Shown in pieces: positions 8,422 to 15,343 of a DNA stretch of 21,470 nucleotides. Under the pieces are notes generated by a model. It did not search any database and was not told the origin of the DNA. It saw nothing but the letters and a program-made list of their open reading frames with translations. Source of the stretch: Loktanella sp. (lineage in GTDB: Bacteria > Pseudomonadota > Alphaproteobacteria > Rhodobacterales > Rhodobacteraceae); assembly GCA_003551805.1 (NCBI GenBank), contig PUNR01000062.1, forward strand, positions 1-21,470, written 5' to 3'. The translations under genes and the position numbers were made by a program. Within the stretch, counting starts at the first letter, position 1. Each line of letters starts with the position of its first letter.

Positions 8422-9600
8422 ATGGTGGGTAAATTGAAGATCACAGTGGTCGGGCTGGGCTATGTGGGCCTGTCCAATGCGGTGTTGCTGGCGCAACATA
8501 ACCAAGTTCGCGCGTTAGAGGTGAACACAGCCCGCGCCGATCTGGTTAACAAGGGCCAATCGCCGATCGAAGATGCCGATATCAGCGATTTTCTGAGAAA
8601 CCGCACGCTGGACCTGCAGGCAACGACTGACCCCGTCACAGCGATGACCGGTGCTGATTTCATCATTGTCGCGACGCCCACCAATTACGACAGCCAGACC
8701 AACCGTTTTGATACATCCAGCGTCGAACAGGTGATCGGGCAGGCGCGGCATCTGGCACCTGATGCGACAATCGTGGTGAAATCCACCGTGCCCGTCGGCT
8801 TTGTCAGCCGGATGCGCGCGGAACATGGCACCGATATGATTTTGTTCTCGCCCGAATTTCTGCGCGAAGGCCGTGCCTTGCATGACAACCTGCACCCTTC
8901 ACGGATCGTCGTTGGCGACCATAGCGCTGTCGCCCAACGCTTTGCCGACCTGCTTGTCGAAGGCGCGCTGACCAAGGACGCCCCCGTCCTGTTCACCAGC
9001 CCCGTCGAAGCGGAAGCGATCAAGCTTTTTTCCAACACATTCCTTGCCATGCGTGTCGCGTTTTTCAACGAACTGGACAGCTATGCCATCGGTCACGGCC
9101 TGAACACACGCGAGATTATCGAAGGCGTTAGCCTAGACCCGCGTGTGGGCGGGCATTACAACAACCCCAGCTTTGGCTACGGCGGGTATTGTTTGCCCAA
9201 AGATACAAAGCAGCTGCTGGCAAATTACGATCAGGTGCCGCAAAACCTGATCGCGGCCATCGTGCAATCGAACCGGACGCGCAAGGATTTCATCTCTGAC
9301 CTGATCCTTGCCCGCAAGCCCCGGATCGTGGGCATTCACCGGTTGGTGATGAAATCGGGTTCGGATAACTTCCGCGACAGTTCCGTGCAGGGCATCATGA
9401 AACGGATCAAGGCCAAGGGCATCGAATGTATCGTCTACGAACCCGTCCTGACCGAAACACATTTTTTCAATAGTCGCGTTGTGACTGACCTTGATGCGTT
9501 CAAGGCAGAGGCAGATCTGATTGTCGCTAACCGCCAAAGCCCTGACCTTACCGATGTGCACGACAAGGTTTTCACCCGTGATTTGTTTGGGATTGATTGA
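8422..9600 (+). CDS. ugd: UDP-glucose 6-dehydrogenase
   Basis: Oxidises UDP-glucose twice with NAD+ to UDP-glucuronate, the precursor for acidic capsule, exopolysaccharide or LPS sugars. The 392-residue length is that of the short bacterial Ugd type, and the sequence closely resembles E. coli Ugd as I recall it. Features are the Rossmann motif GLGYVG (11-16), STVPVGF, SPEFLREG (143-150), the catalytic cysteine in FGYGGYCLPKD (Cys257), and SGSDNFRDSSVQGIMKRIK near the C-terminus. The frame also opens at TTG 8416, but the ATG at 8422 has GAG six bases upstream and is preferred. The gene starts 17 bases after the tandem transferase stop. Its TGA shares one base with the next ATG, which points to translational coupling. 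Confidence 0.96.
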   Translation: MVGKLKITVVGLGYVGLSNAVLLAQHNQVRALEVNTARADLVNKGQSPIEDADISDFLRNRTLDLQATTDPVTAMTGADFIIVATPTNYDSQTNRFDTSSVEQVIGQARHLAPDATIVVKSTVPVGFVSRMRAEHGTDMILFSPEFLREGRALHDNLHPSRIVVGDHSAVAQRFADLLVEGALTKDAPVLFTSPVEAEAIKLFSNTFLAMRVAFFNELDSYAIGHGLNTREIIEGVSLDPRVGGHYNNPSFGYGGYCLPKDTKQLLANYDQVPQNLIAAIVQSNRTRKDFISDLILARKPRIVGIHRLVMKSGSDNFRDSSVQGIMKRIKAKGIECIVYEPVLTETHFFNSRVVTDLDAFKAEADLIVANRQSPDLTDVHDKVFTRDLFGID

Positions 9601-10601
9601 TGCAAACTGTCCTGATCACCGGCAGTGCCGGATTCATCGGTTTCCATCTTTCGCAGCTATTGCTGGGGCAGGGGTTCAGGGTCATCGGCCTGGACAGCCA
9701 TAACGATTACTATGACCCCCGGCTAAAAGCGGACCGCGAAGCGCAGTTGGTCAGCCATCCGCACTTTACCGCCGTGCGCGGCAAGGTCGAAGAACCGGGG
9801 CTGTTGCTGGATCTGTTCGCCACCCACCGCCCTGATGCTGTGGTGCATCTGGCCGCACAAGCAGGCGTGCGTTATTCGATCGAAAACCCCCGCGCCTATA
9901 CAGAGGCGAACCTGCTTGGCACGTTCGAGCTTTTGGAAGCTGCGCGCGCCCATAAGCCCGCGCATCTGATGATCGCCTCGACCAGTTCGGTCTATGGCGC
10001 CAATACGCAGATGCCGTACCGCGAGACAGATCAGGTCGACAGCCAGATGTCATTCTATGCCGCGACGAAAAAGGCAAACGAGGCGATGGCCCACAGCTAT
10101 GCTCATCTGTTCGACCTTCCGGTGACATGTTTCCGGTTTTTCACCGTCTATGGCCCTTGGGGGCGTCCGGATATGGCGCCTTATCTGTTCACCTCGGCTA
10201 TCCTTGAAGGGCGACCGATCAAAGTGTTCAACCACGGTGATATGCAGCGCGATTTTACCTACGTCACCGATCTGGTGCAGGGCATCCGGCTGCTGCTGGA
10301 TGCAGTTCCGGGCAAAAACCCGGTCGAGAACGACAGCCTGTCGCCTGTCGCCCCTTGGCGTGTGGTGAATATCGGCAACGGAGAATCGGTGCAATTGCTG
10401 GACTTTATCGCAGCGATTGAACAGGCTTCGGGTGTTAGTGCGCAAAAGGACATGCAGCCGATGCAGCCGGGCGACGTGCCTGCGACATGGGCGGATAACC
10501 AGCTGTTGCGCAGGCTGACGGGCTATGTGCCGCAAACATCCGTGCAGGATGGTATGCGGGCCTATGTTGAATGGTATCGTGACTATTACAGGTCGGTTTA
10601 A
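9600..10601 (+). CDS. NAD-dependent epimerase, probable UDP-glucuronate 4-epimerase
   Basis: A 333-residue extended short-chain dehydrogenase that should interconvert UDP-glucuronate and UDP-galacturonate, using the product of the preceding gene. It shows the NAD-binding GSAGFIG (8-14), the STSSVYG active-site strand (127-133) and the catalytic pair Tyr153/Lys157 in YAATK. The strings FTVYGPWGRPDMAPY, GDMQRDFTYV and PMQPGDVPATWAD are hallmarks of the UDP-GlcA 4-epimerase subgroup (LspL/Cap1J type). Adjacency to ugd supports this over a UDP-glucose 4-epimerase. The ATG at 9600 overlaps the ugd stop (TGATG). A TTG one codon earlier is less likely. Confidence 0.92.
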   Translation: MQTVLITGSAGFIGFHLSQLLLGQGFRVIGLDSHNDYYDPRLKADREAQLVSHPHFTAVRGKVEEPGLLLDLFATHRPDAVVHLAAQAGVRYSIENPRAYTEANLLGTFELLEAARAHKPAHLMIASTSSVYGANTQMPYRETDQVDSQMSFYAATKKANEAMAHSYAHLFDLPVTCFRFFTVYGPWGRPDMAPYLFTSAILEGRPIKVFNHGDMQRDFTYVTDLVQGIRLLLDAVPGKNPVENDSLSPVAPWRVVNIGNGESVQLLDFIAAIEQASGVSAQKDMQPMQPGDVPATWADNQLLRRLTGYVPQTSVQDGMRAYVEWYRDYYRSV

Positions 10602-10612
10602 AGGTCGAACAG

Positions 10613-12826
10613 ATGAGCAGGCAGCGCGAAGTCGGGACGTTATGGATCGGGGGGCGGCTGAGCTGGATGGAACAGCTTTGCCTGAAATCCTTTGTAGATG
10701 CCGGTCAGAAAATCACGCTTTTCCACTATGAAGACATCCCGAACATCCCCGACGGCGTCATCTGTCGCGACGGGCGCGAGGTTCTGGATACTGACGATTT
10801 TATCAAATACGAGAAAAAGAACAGCTACGCGCTGTTTGCCGACCTGTTCCGCCTGCACATGATCCACCGCAATCCGGGGATGATCTGGGTCGATACGGAT
10901 GTCTATTGCCAGCGCCCGATCGACTATGACGATGATTATGTCTTCGGCTATGAATTACCCGATAGCGACCGTGTGAATAATGCGGTTCTGGGGCTTCCGG
11001 CGGATAGCCCTGTTTTGGCCGAAATGCTGGCATTCACATCAGACCGTTATTCCATCGCACCGTTTCTGGCCCGCAAGGACCAGCAGCAATTTCACGCAGC
11101 GCGCGAAAATGGTAGTCCGGTCCATGTCAGTCAGCAGCCTTGGGGTGTCTGGGGGCCAATGATGCTGACGCATTATGTCCGTAAATTCGGCCTGAAGGAT
11201 CATGTTCAGCCCTTGGCCGCATTTTACCCTGTGACTTTTCGTGAACGGACGCTGTTCAATCGGTCCATGAGAAAAGTGACTTTGCAGATCACAGAGCAAA
11301 CAACGGGCTTGCATGTATGGGCATCTAACAAGCGGGAACTGGGTAATCATTACATGGGATTACCATCGCAAGAATCGTGGTGGGCCGTGGCGCTAGACAA
11401 GCACGGTATCAACGCTGCACTGGCACCAATCACGGGGCGAAATACAACGGCGTATGATACCGCGTTATTGGACCAAGTCCCTCCGCTTGAAGGTGCAGTT
11501 ATGGATATCGGGGGCTGTTCGCCAGCGCTGGTCGTGTCCTTGCATATGCGCGACAATTGTCCAGTTCATTTGGTTGATCTTAGCGCGGACGGAAAATTTG
11601 GCACTCAACCTGACAAGATGGACGCCTATCGTGCCAAACTGATTCAGCATGGTGTTGATCCGCAGGCAATCAAGGTGGTGACGCGTGCGGCTGACATCGT
11701 ACCTGCTGATGTTTTGCTGACCCTTGCCAGTTTCGGTAGCGACGCCAAAGTCAAACATCTTGCGCCCGTCCTGGCGCAGGGGCTGCATGCCGACAGCCGG
11801 CTTTTCATCGATATCCGCAAGGGCTCTGGCGCGTTTCCGTTCCTGCGCAAATACGGCACATCCGAGATTTTGCGGTCAGAGGAAGAAGGCACGCTGGTCC
11901 GCGTGGTCATGCGCCCGAACCCGCCTGAACCTGTCGTTGATAACAGTTGGCCTGCAATTGCACGGTCGCTTGCCGGTCAGGACGGGTTCTTTCGTGATGG
12001 CCCGAAAGGGCATAGTTTTTTGTTCATGCCGCGCGATCCTAAGGTTCTGGTGGTCACCTTCGACAATCTTGATATCGCGATGAACAAACGCGAAGATCGC
12101 CGGCCTTGGGGATATGAATTCATCGAAAAGCAGGGTTGGTCGATGCTGGGCGTCCTTGCCGGTGGCTGGACGTGGTATCGTGAAGCATGGGTATCAGAGC
12201 AATTTGACAAACTGCGGGACGACGGGTTTTTCGCCCAATTCGACAGGGTCGTGTTCTATGGTGCATCAATGGGCGGCTATGCTGCTGCGGCATTCAGCGC
12301 CGCCTGTCCGGGTGCTGATGTCGTAATCATCAGCCCGCAATCCACGCTTGACCGGTCGCTGGTCCCGTTCGAGACGCGGTATCATACGGCATGGGGTTAT
12401 GATTATTCGGGCCCCTACGGCGACGCTGCCAAGGTCAGCCAGACTGCCCGTCGTGTCACGATCCTTTTTGATCCGTACGAGCCAATGGATGCAGGGCACG
12501 TCGCGCGGTTCGATGGGGATAATGTGGTCAAGCTGCGGTGCCCCTTGATGGGGCACAGGCTGGGGTCGTCGTTGTCACAGATGGGATTGTTGTCAAAAAC
12601 GATCCTTGCGGCACTTTCATCGGGGCTGGATCCTGTTGCGTTTTACACAGACCTGCGTGCACGCCACGTCTTTCCGCGCTACCAGAAAGAGCTGTTCCAG
12701 CTTGCCATTAAACGGAAACGCCCCGATCTCGCACGACGTGTCGGCACTTGGGTGCTGGCGCGCGGCGATAACCGCGCGATCAGGCTGGGCATGGCAGAAC
12801 TGGAAAAAGGTAAGCGGCTGGATTGA
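10613..12826 (+). CDS. Three-part protein: GT32-like glycosyltransferase, methyltransferase-like segment, alpha/beta-hydrolase
   Basis: A 737-residue protein with three recognisable parts. Residues 1-250 resemble GT32/'DXD sugar-binding' transferases: LFADLFRLHMIHRNPGMIWVDTDVY, with Asp94 and Asp96 as the DxD, and a later QQPWGVWGPMMLTHYVRK. Residues 290-435 look like a Rossmann/SAM-methyltransferase fold (GAVMDIGGCSPALVVSLHMR, then VHLVDLS), but I see no firm catalytic motif. Residues 477-675 look like an alpha/beta-hydrolase: nucleophile elbow FYGASMGGYAA (Ser552), a candidate acid in ILFDPYEPMD (Asp620 or Asp626) and histidine in PLMGHRLG (His648). The last part could deacylate or transfer an acyl group on the glycan (inference). 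The ATG lies 11 bases after the epimerase stop, with AAAGG overlapping that stop. It is the last gene of the operon, ending 16 bases from the convergent comE. Confidence 0.8.
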   Translation: MSRQREVGTLWIGGRLSWMEQLCLKSFVDAGQKITLFHYEDIPNIPDGVICRDGREVLDTDDFIKYEKKNSYALFADLFRLHMIHRNPGMIWVDTDVYCQRPIDYDDDYVFGYELPDSDRVNNAVLGLPADSPVLAEMLAFTSDRYSIAPFLARKDQQQFHAARENGSPVHVSQQPWGVWGPMMLTHYVRKFGLKDHVQPLAAFYPVTFRERTLFNRSMRKVTLQITEQTTGLHVWASNKRELGNHYMGLPSQESWWAVALDKHGINAALAPITGRNTTAYDTALLDQVPPLEGAVMDIGGCSPALVVSLHMRDNCPVHLVDLSADGKFGTQPDKMDAYRAKLIQHGVDPQAIKVVTRAADIVPADVLLTLASFGSDAKVKHLAPVLAQGLHADSRLFIDIRKGSGAFPFLRKYGTSEILRSEEEGTLVRVVMRPNPPEPVVDNSWPAIARSLAGQDGFFRDGPKGHSFLFMPRDPKVLVVTFDNLDIAMNKREDRRPWGYEFIEKQGWSMLGVLAGGWTWYREAWVSEQFDKLRDDGFFAQFDRVVFYGASMGGYAAAAFSAACPGADVVIISPQSTLDRSLVPFETRYHTAWGYDYSGPYGDAAKVSQTARRVTILFDPYEPMDAGHVARFDGDNVVKLRCPLMGHRLGSSLSQMGLLSKTILAALSSGLDPVAFYTDLRARHVFPRYQKELFQLAIKRKRPDLARRVGTWVLARGDNRAIRLGMAELEKGKRLD

Positions 12827-12842
12827 TCCGTCGCTTGCCAGG

Positions 12843-13397
12843 TCACCTTGCCACAGCCTTCATGAACCGATCGCGTATGACAACAGGGTCCATTGTGATG
12901 ACTGGTAGCTTGATATTGCCGCTGTCACATTTGCAAACGATCACGGTCATCTGGCGACTGTCGATCGCTGTTTGCAGGGCGGGACCAAGATCCTTGTCCT
13001 GCACCTCGACAACGTTGTCGCAGCCGCAGGCCTGTGCGACGGCAGCCAGTGACGTTTTCTTGCCTGCATAGGTCGGCTGGTCGCCGGTGGACCCGTATGA
13101 TCCGTTGTCGATAATGAGCAAGATAAAATTGTCCGCGACGTTGTTTGCGATGGTCGGCAATGTACCAAGATTGGTCAGCACGGACCCGTCGCCATCAATA
13201 GATATTACGGTTTTGGGCTGCACAAGCGCCAGACCCAGCCCGATTGAAGACGCAAGACCCATGGTTCCCAGCATGTAGAAATTGGTTGGCTGGTCGTCGA
13301 TCGCATGCAATTCCTGACTGGGCAGGCCGATATTGCAGACAACAAGATGGTCACGAATGATAGGCGCAATATCGCGCAGGATTTCGGAACGGATCAT
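12843..13397 (-). CDS. comE: Sulfopyruvate decarboxylase, beta subunit
   Basis: The 184-residue thiamine-diphosphate-binding half of the decarboxylase that turns sulfopyruvate into sulfoacetaldehyde and CO2. The ThDP/Mg motif is present as GDGS (69-72) with the partner DNG (97-99), separated by the usual ~25 residues. LGTMGLASSIGLGLAL and STGDQPTYAGKKTSLAAVAQACG are typical of the ComE/phosphonopyruvate-decarboxylase C-terminal half. Its ATG overlaps the comD stop by four bases (ATGA), so the two subunits are translationally coupled. A longer frame to 13457 only runs into comD. The split into two short subunits, together with the hpsN neighbour, favours sulfopyruvate over phosphonopyruvate, whose decarboxylase is normally one chain. 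The substrate is therefore inferred from context. Confidence 0.87.
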   Translation of the reverse strand: MIRSEILRDIAPIIRDHLVVCNIGLPSQELHAIDDQPTNFYMLGTMGLASSIGLGLALVQPKTVISIDGDGSVLTNLGTLPTIANNVADNFILLIIDNGSYGSTGDQPTYAGKKTSLAAVAQACGCDNVVEVQDKDLGPALQTAIDSRQMTVIVCKCDSGNIKLPVITMDPVVIRDRFMKAVAR

Positions 13398-13900
13398 TGG
13401 TCTCCATAGCCTCCCCAGAAGGACGCATCGGTCAGGATCGCCACAGGTTTGTTGCACATGAAAGTGTACTTCAGGATCGCATCAAATTCTGCCGCATCGC
13501 TTTCGCCGTGGAAATGATAGGTCGGGATATGCATCTGCGCCAGAAGCGCCTTGGTGTGTAGCGCCATTTCGACCTGACAGGCGACAGGTTCGCGCAATTC
13601 ACCACGATAGCTGATCAGCATCGGCAAGGGCATCCGGTAGAACTGAATAAGCGTGGCTAGCGTGTTGATCGTCACCCCGATGGCCGTGTTCTGCATGATG
13701 ATCGCAGACCGCTTGCCGCCCATATAGGCCCCGGCACAGAGCCCCATGCCTTCATCTTCTTTGTTGGCCGGAATGTGAAATATCTCTGATCGCGCCTCGA
13801 CTTCATCAATCACACCGGCAAGCTGTTTGCACGGCACGGTCGTTATGAAAGACACGTCATTAGCGACAAGATCGTCGACCAACTTTTTGCTGATACTCAT
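13394..13900 (-). CDS. comD: Sulfopyruvate decarboxylase, alpha subunit
   Basis: The 168-residue pyrimidine-binding half of ThDP-dependent sulfopyruvate decarboxylase, expected to pair with ComE. It shows the family segment FITTVPCKQLAGVIDEV (18-34) and ANKEDEGMGLCAGAYMGGKRS. The latter carries the acidic residues (Glu48/Glu50) from which the cofactor-activating glutamate comes. QNTAIGVTINTLATL and ISYRGELREP follow. AAGGA lies six bases upstream of the ATG. The gene follows the hpsN stop by 13 bases and overlaps comE by four, so hpsN-comD-comE is one operon. In coenzyme M biosynthesis of methanogens the same enzyme is anabolic. In this bacterial context a role in sulfonate catabolism is more likely. 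Confidence 0.88.
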   Translation of the reverse strand: MSISKKLVDDLVANDVSFITTVPCKQLAGVIDEVEARSEIFHIPANKEDEGMGLCAGAYMGGKRSAIIMQNTAIGVTINTLATLIQFYRMPLPMLISYRGELREPVACQVEMALHTKALLAQMHIPTYHFHGESDAAEFDAILKYTFMCNKPVAILTDASFWGGYGDQ

Positions 13901-13913
13901 CTGTGGTCCTTTT

Positions 13914-15236
13914 CTAGTTGGCCGTCAGGCACGTGCCAGCACCAAGATCGAAGCGTTCGTCAGGAAAGTACTTGGCCAGTCTGACATCAGCCGAACGCGC
14001 ATGACCTTCCATGCCTTCCAGCCGCGAAATACGCGCTGTTGCCTCGGCCACACGCCGCGACCCTTCGCGGGTAGATCGCTGCCATGTGACCATTTTCAGG
14101 TACTTATGCACCGATAGCCCGCCAGTATATGACGCAGCGCCAGAAGTTGGCAGCACATGGTTCGTCCCGCTGGCTTTGTCGCCAAATGAAACGGTCGTTT
14201 CTTCGCCCAGAAACAATGACCCATAGCAGCTAAGGCGGTGATGCCACCAATCCAGATCGGTCGCCTGCACCGTCAAATGTTCGGGCGCATAATCGTCAGA
14301 GGTTGCGGCCATGTCTTCGCGGTCGTCGCACAGGATGACTTCGGCATAATCACGCCACGCGGCAGCGGCATTTGCGCGGTTCAGCTCTGGTAAATCTGCA
14401 ATCAGATCAGGCACCAATGCCATCACTTTTTCAGCCAATGCGCGGTCATCCGTGACCAGCCAGACGGGCGAATTATACCCGTGCTCTGCCTGTGAGACGA
14501 GATCAACAGCGACAATCATAGCATCAGCCGTGCCGTCCGCGATGATCAGGCTGTCGGTGGGTCCGGCAATCATGTCGATACCGACGCGGCCAAAAAGAAT
14601 GCGCTTTGCCTCTGCCACGAACTGGTTGCCGGGGCCGACGAGTATATTCGCCTTAGGCAAACCGAAAAGGCCAAAAGCCATCGCCGCGATCCCCTGTACT
14701 CCGCCCAATGCCATGATCGTATCCGCGCCGCAGATATGCGCGGCATAGACAACAGCCGGGGCAACGCCGACGTTGGCACGCGGGGGTGACGTGGCGGTGA
14801 TATGATTGCATCCGGCAACCTTAGCCGTTGTCACCGTCATGATCGCAGAGGCGATGTGGCTATAGCGCCCACCGGGAATGTAACAGCCCGCTGCGTTGAC
14901 AGGGATCGCCTTTTGTCCAGCATGCAGGCCGGGCAGAATTTCGACCTCTATCTCGGTGATGCTGGATTTCTGCGCCTCGGCAAAACGGCGCACGTTGTCA
15001 TGGGCGAATTGTATATCCTGCTTGACCTTTTCGGGCACCAGCGCGCTTGCGGCGGCGATATCCTGCGGTGTCAGAATGATGTTACCGTCGTATTTATCGA
15101 ACTTTGCAGCATAGGCGCGGGCGGTATCATCGCCCCCAGCCTCGATATCGGCCAGAATGGTCTGCACCATGGCATGAACATCGGATGCATCCGAAGTCGC
15201 GGTCAGCTTTGCCTTTTTCAGATAGGTCCGTGTCAT
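13914..15236 (-). CDS. hpsN: Sulfopropanediol 3-dehydrogenase (histidinol dehydrogenase family)
   Basis: A 440-residue zinc enzyme of the HisD superfamily, assigned to HpsN, which oxidises (R)-2,3-dihydroxypropane-1-sulfonate to (R)-sulfolactate with two NAD+. HisD-family residues are all visible: catalytic Glu319-His320 in APEHL, and metal ligands Gln249/His252 (SQAEHG), Asp353 (FGDKASGTNHVLP) and His412 (EGMEGHARSAD). The N-terminus YLKKA, the stretch NAAGCYIPGGRYSHIAS and the C-terminal RISRLEGMEGHARSADVRLAKYF match HpsN as I remember it better than HisD of histidine synthesis. The comDE neighbours and the absence of other his genes agree. The start is ATG 15236, with GGAAAG seven bases upstream. 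An in-frame GTG directly before it is possible. It is the first gene of the operon. Confidence 0.88.
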   Translation of the reverse strand: MTRTYLKKAKLTATSDASDVHAMVQTILADIEAGGDDTARAYAAKFDKYDGNIILTPQDIAAASALVPEKVKQDIQFAHDNVRRFAEAQKSSITEIEVEILPGLHAGQKAIPVNAAGCYIPGGRYSHIASAIMTVTTAKVAGCNHITATSPPRANVGVAPAVVYAAHICGADTIMALGGVQGIAAMAFGLFGLPKANILVGPGNQFVAEAKRILFGRVGIDMIAGPTDSLIIADGTADAMIVAVDLVSQAEHGYNSPVWLVTDDRALAEKVMALVPDLIADLPELNRANAAAAWRDYAEVILCDDREDMAATSDDYAPEHLTVQATDLDWWHHRLSCYGSLFLGEETTVSFGDKASGTNHVLPTSGAASYTGGLSVHKYLKMVTWQRSTREGSRRVAEATARISRLEGMEGHARSADVRLAKYFPDERFDLGAGTCLTAN

Positions 15237-15268
15237 CACGCGTCTTTCCGGTCAGAGGGCTTTCAAGA

Positions 15269-15290
15269 TAAATGTAATGGCTTACATTTA
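15269..15290. promoter_or_regulatory. Palindromic operator, probable LacI-family binding site
   Basis: A perfect 9-bp inverted repeat, TAAATGTAA (15269-15277) and TTACATTTA (15282-15290), has a four-base centre TGGC. The core TGTAA-N4-TTACA is close to the classic LacI-family operator shape (TGTAANCGNTTACA), with one mismatch at the centre. It lies 33 bases upstream of the hpsN start and covers the candidate -10 of hpsN and the candidate -35 of the divergent regulator, so one bound repressor could control both. Confidence 0.75.
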
Positions 15291-15300
15291 AGATAAGCAA
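15271..15300 (-). promoter_or_regulatory. Candidate sigma-70 promoter for hpsN-comD-comE
   Basis: Read on the minus strand, TTGCTT (15300-15295) and TACATT (15276-15271) are separated by 18 bases, an acceptable -35/-10 pair with moderate matches. It would start transcription some 25-30 bases before the hpsN ATG. The palindrome at 15269-15290 overlaps the -10, consistent with repression. This was judged by eye only. Confidence 0.4.
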
Positions 15301-15310
15301 GCCTTATCAT
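15281..15310 (+). promoter_or_regulatory. Candidate promoter for the LacI-family regulator gene
   Basis: CTTACA (15281-15286) and TATCAT (15305-15310) are spaced by 18 bases. They match four and five of six consensus positions respectively. The -35 lies inside the palindromic operator and the spacer contains most of the second inverted repeat, which would fit autoregulation. A consensus match of this quality can arise by chance. Confidence 0.35.
15292..15308. promoter_or_regulatory. Second inverted repeat in the hpsN/regulator intergenic region
   Basis: A perfect 6-bp inverted repeat GATAAG (15292-15297) and CTTATC (15303-15308) has a five-base spacer. Its sequence differs from the first palindrome, so it may bind another protein or be a half-strength site. 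Its centre lies about 20 bases (two helical turns) from the centre of the first palindrome. Confidence 0.45.
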
Positions 15311-15343
15311 CTACATTACGCAGATCGGTGACGGACCATGCCC

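Noticed and set aside
12843..13900. Phosphonopyruvate decarboxylase instead of ComDE
   Set aside because: Possible by homology, but that enzyme is usually a single chain, and no phosphonate gene (ppm, phnW) is nearby while hpsN is.
13914..15236. Calling this gene histidinol dehydrogenase of histidine synthesis (hisD)
   Set aside because: Catalytic residues are shared by both, but the N- and C-terminal sequence resembles HpsN, comDE follows in the operon, and no his genes are nearby.
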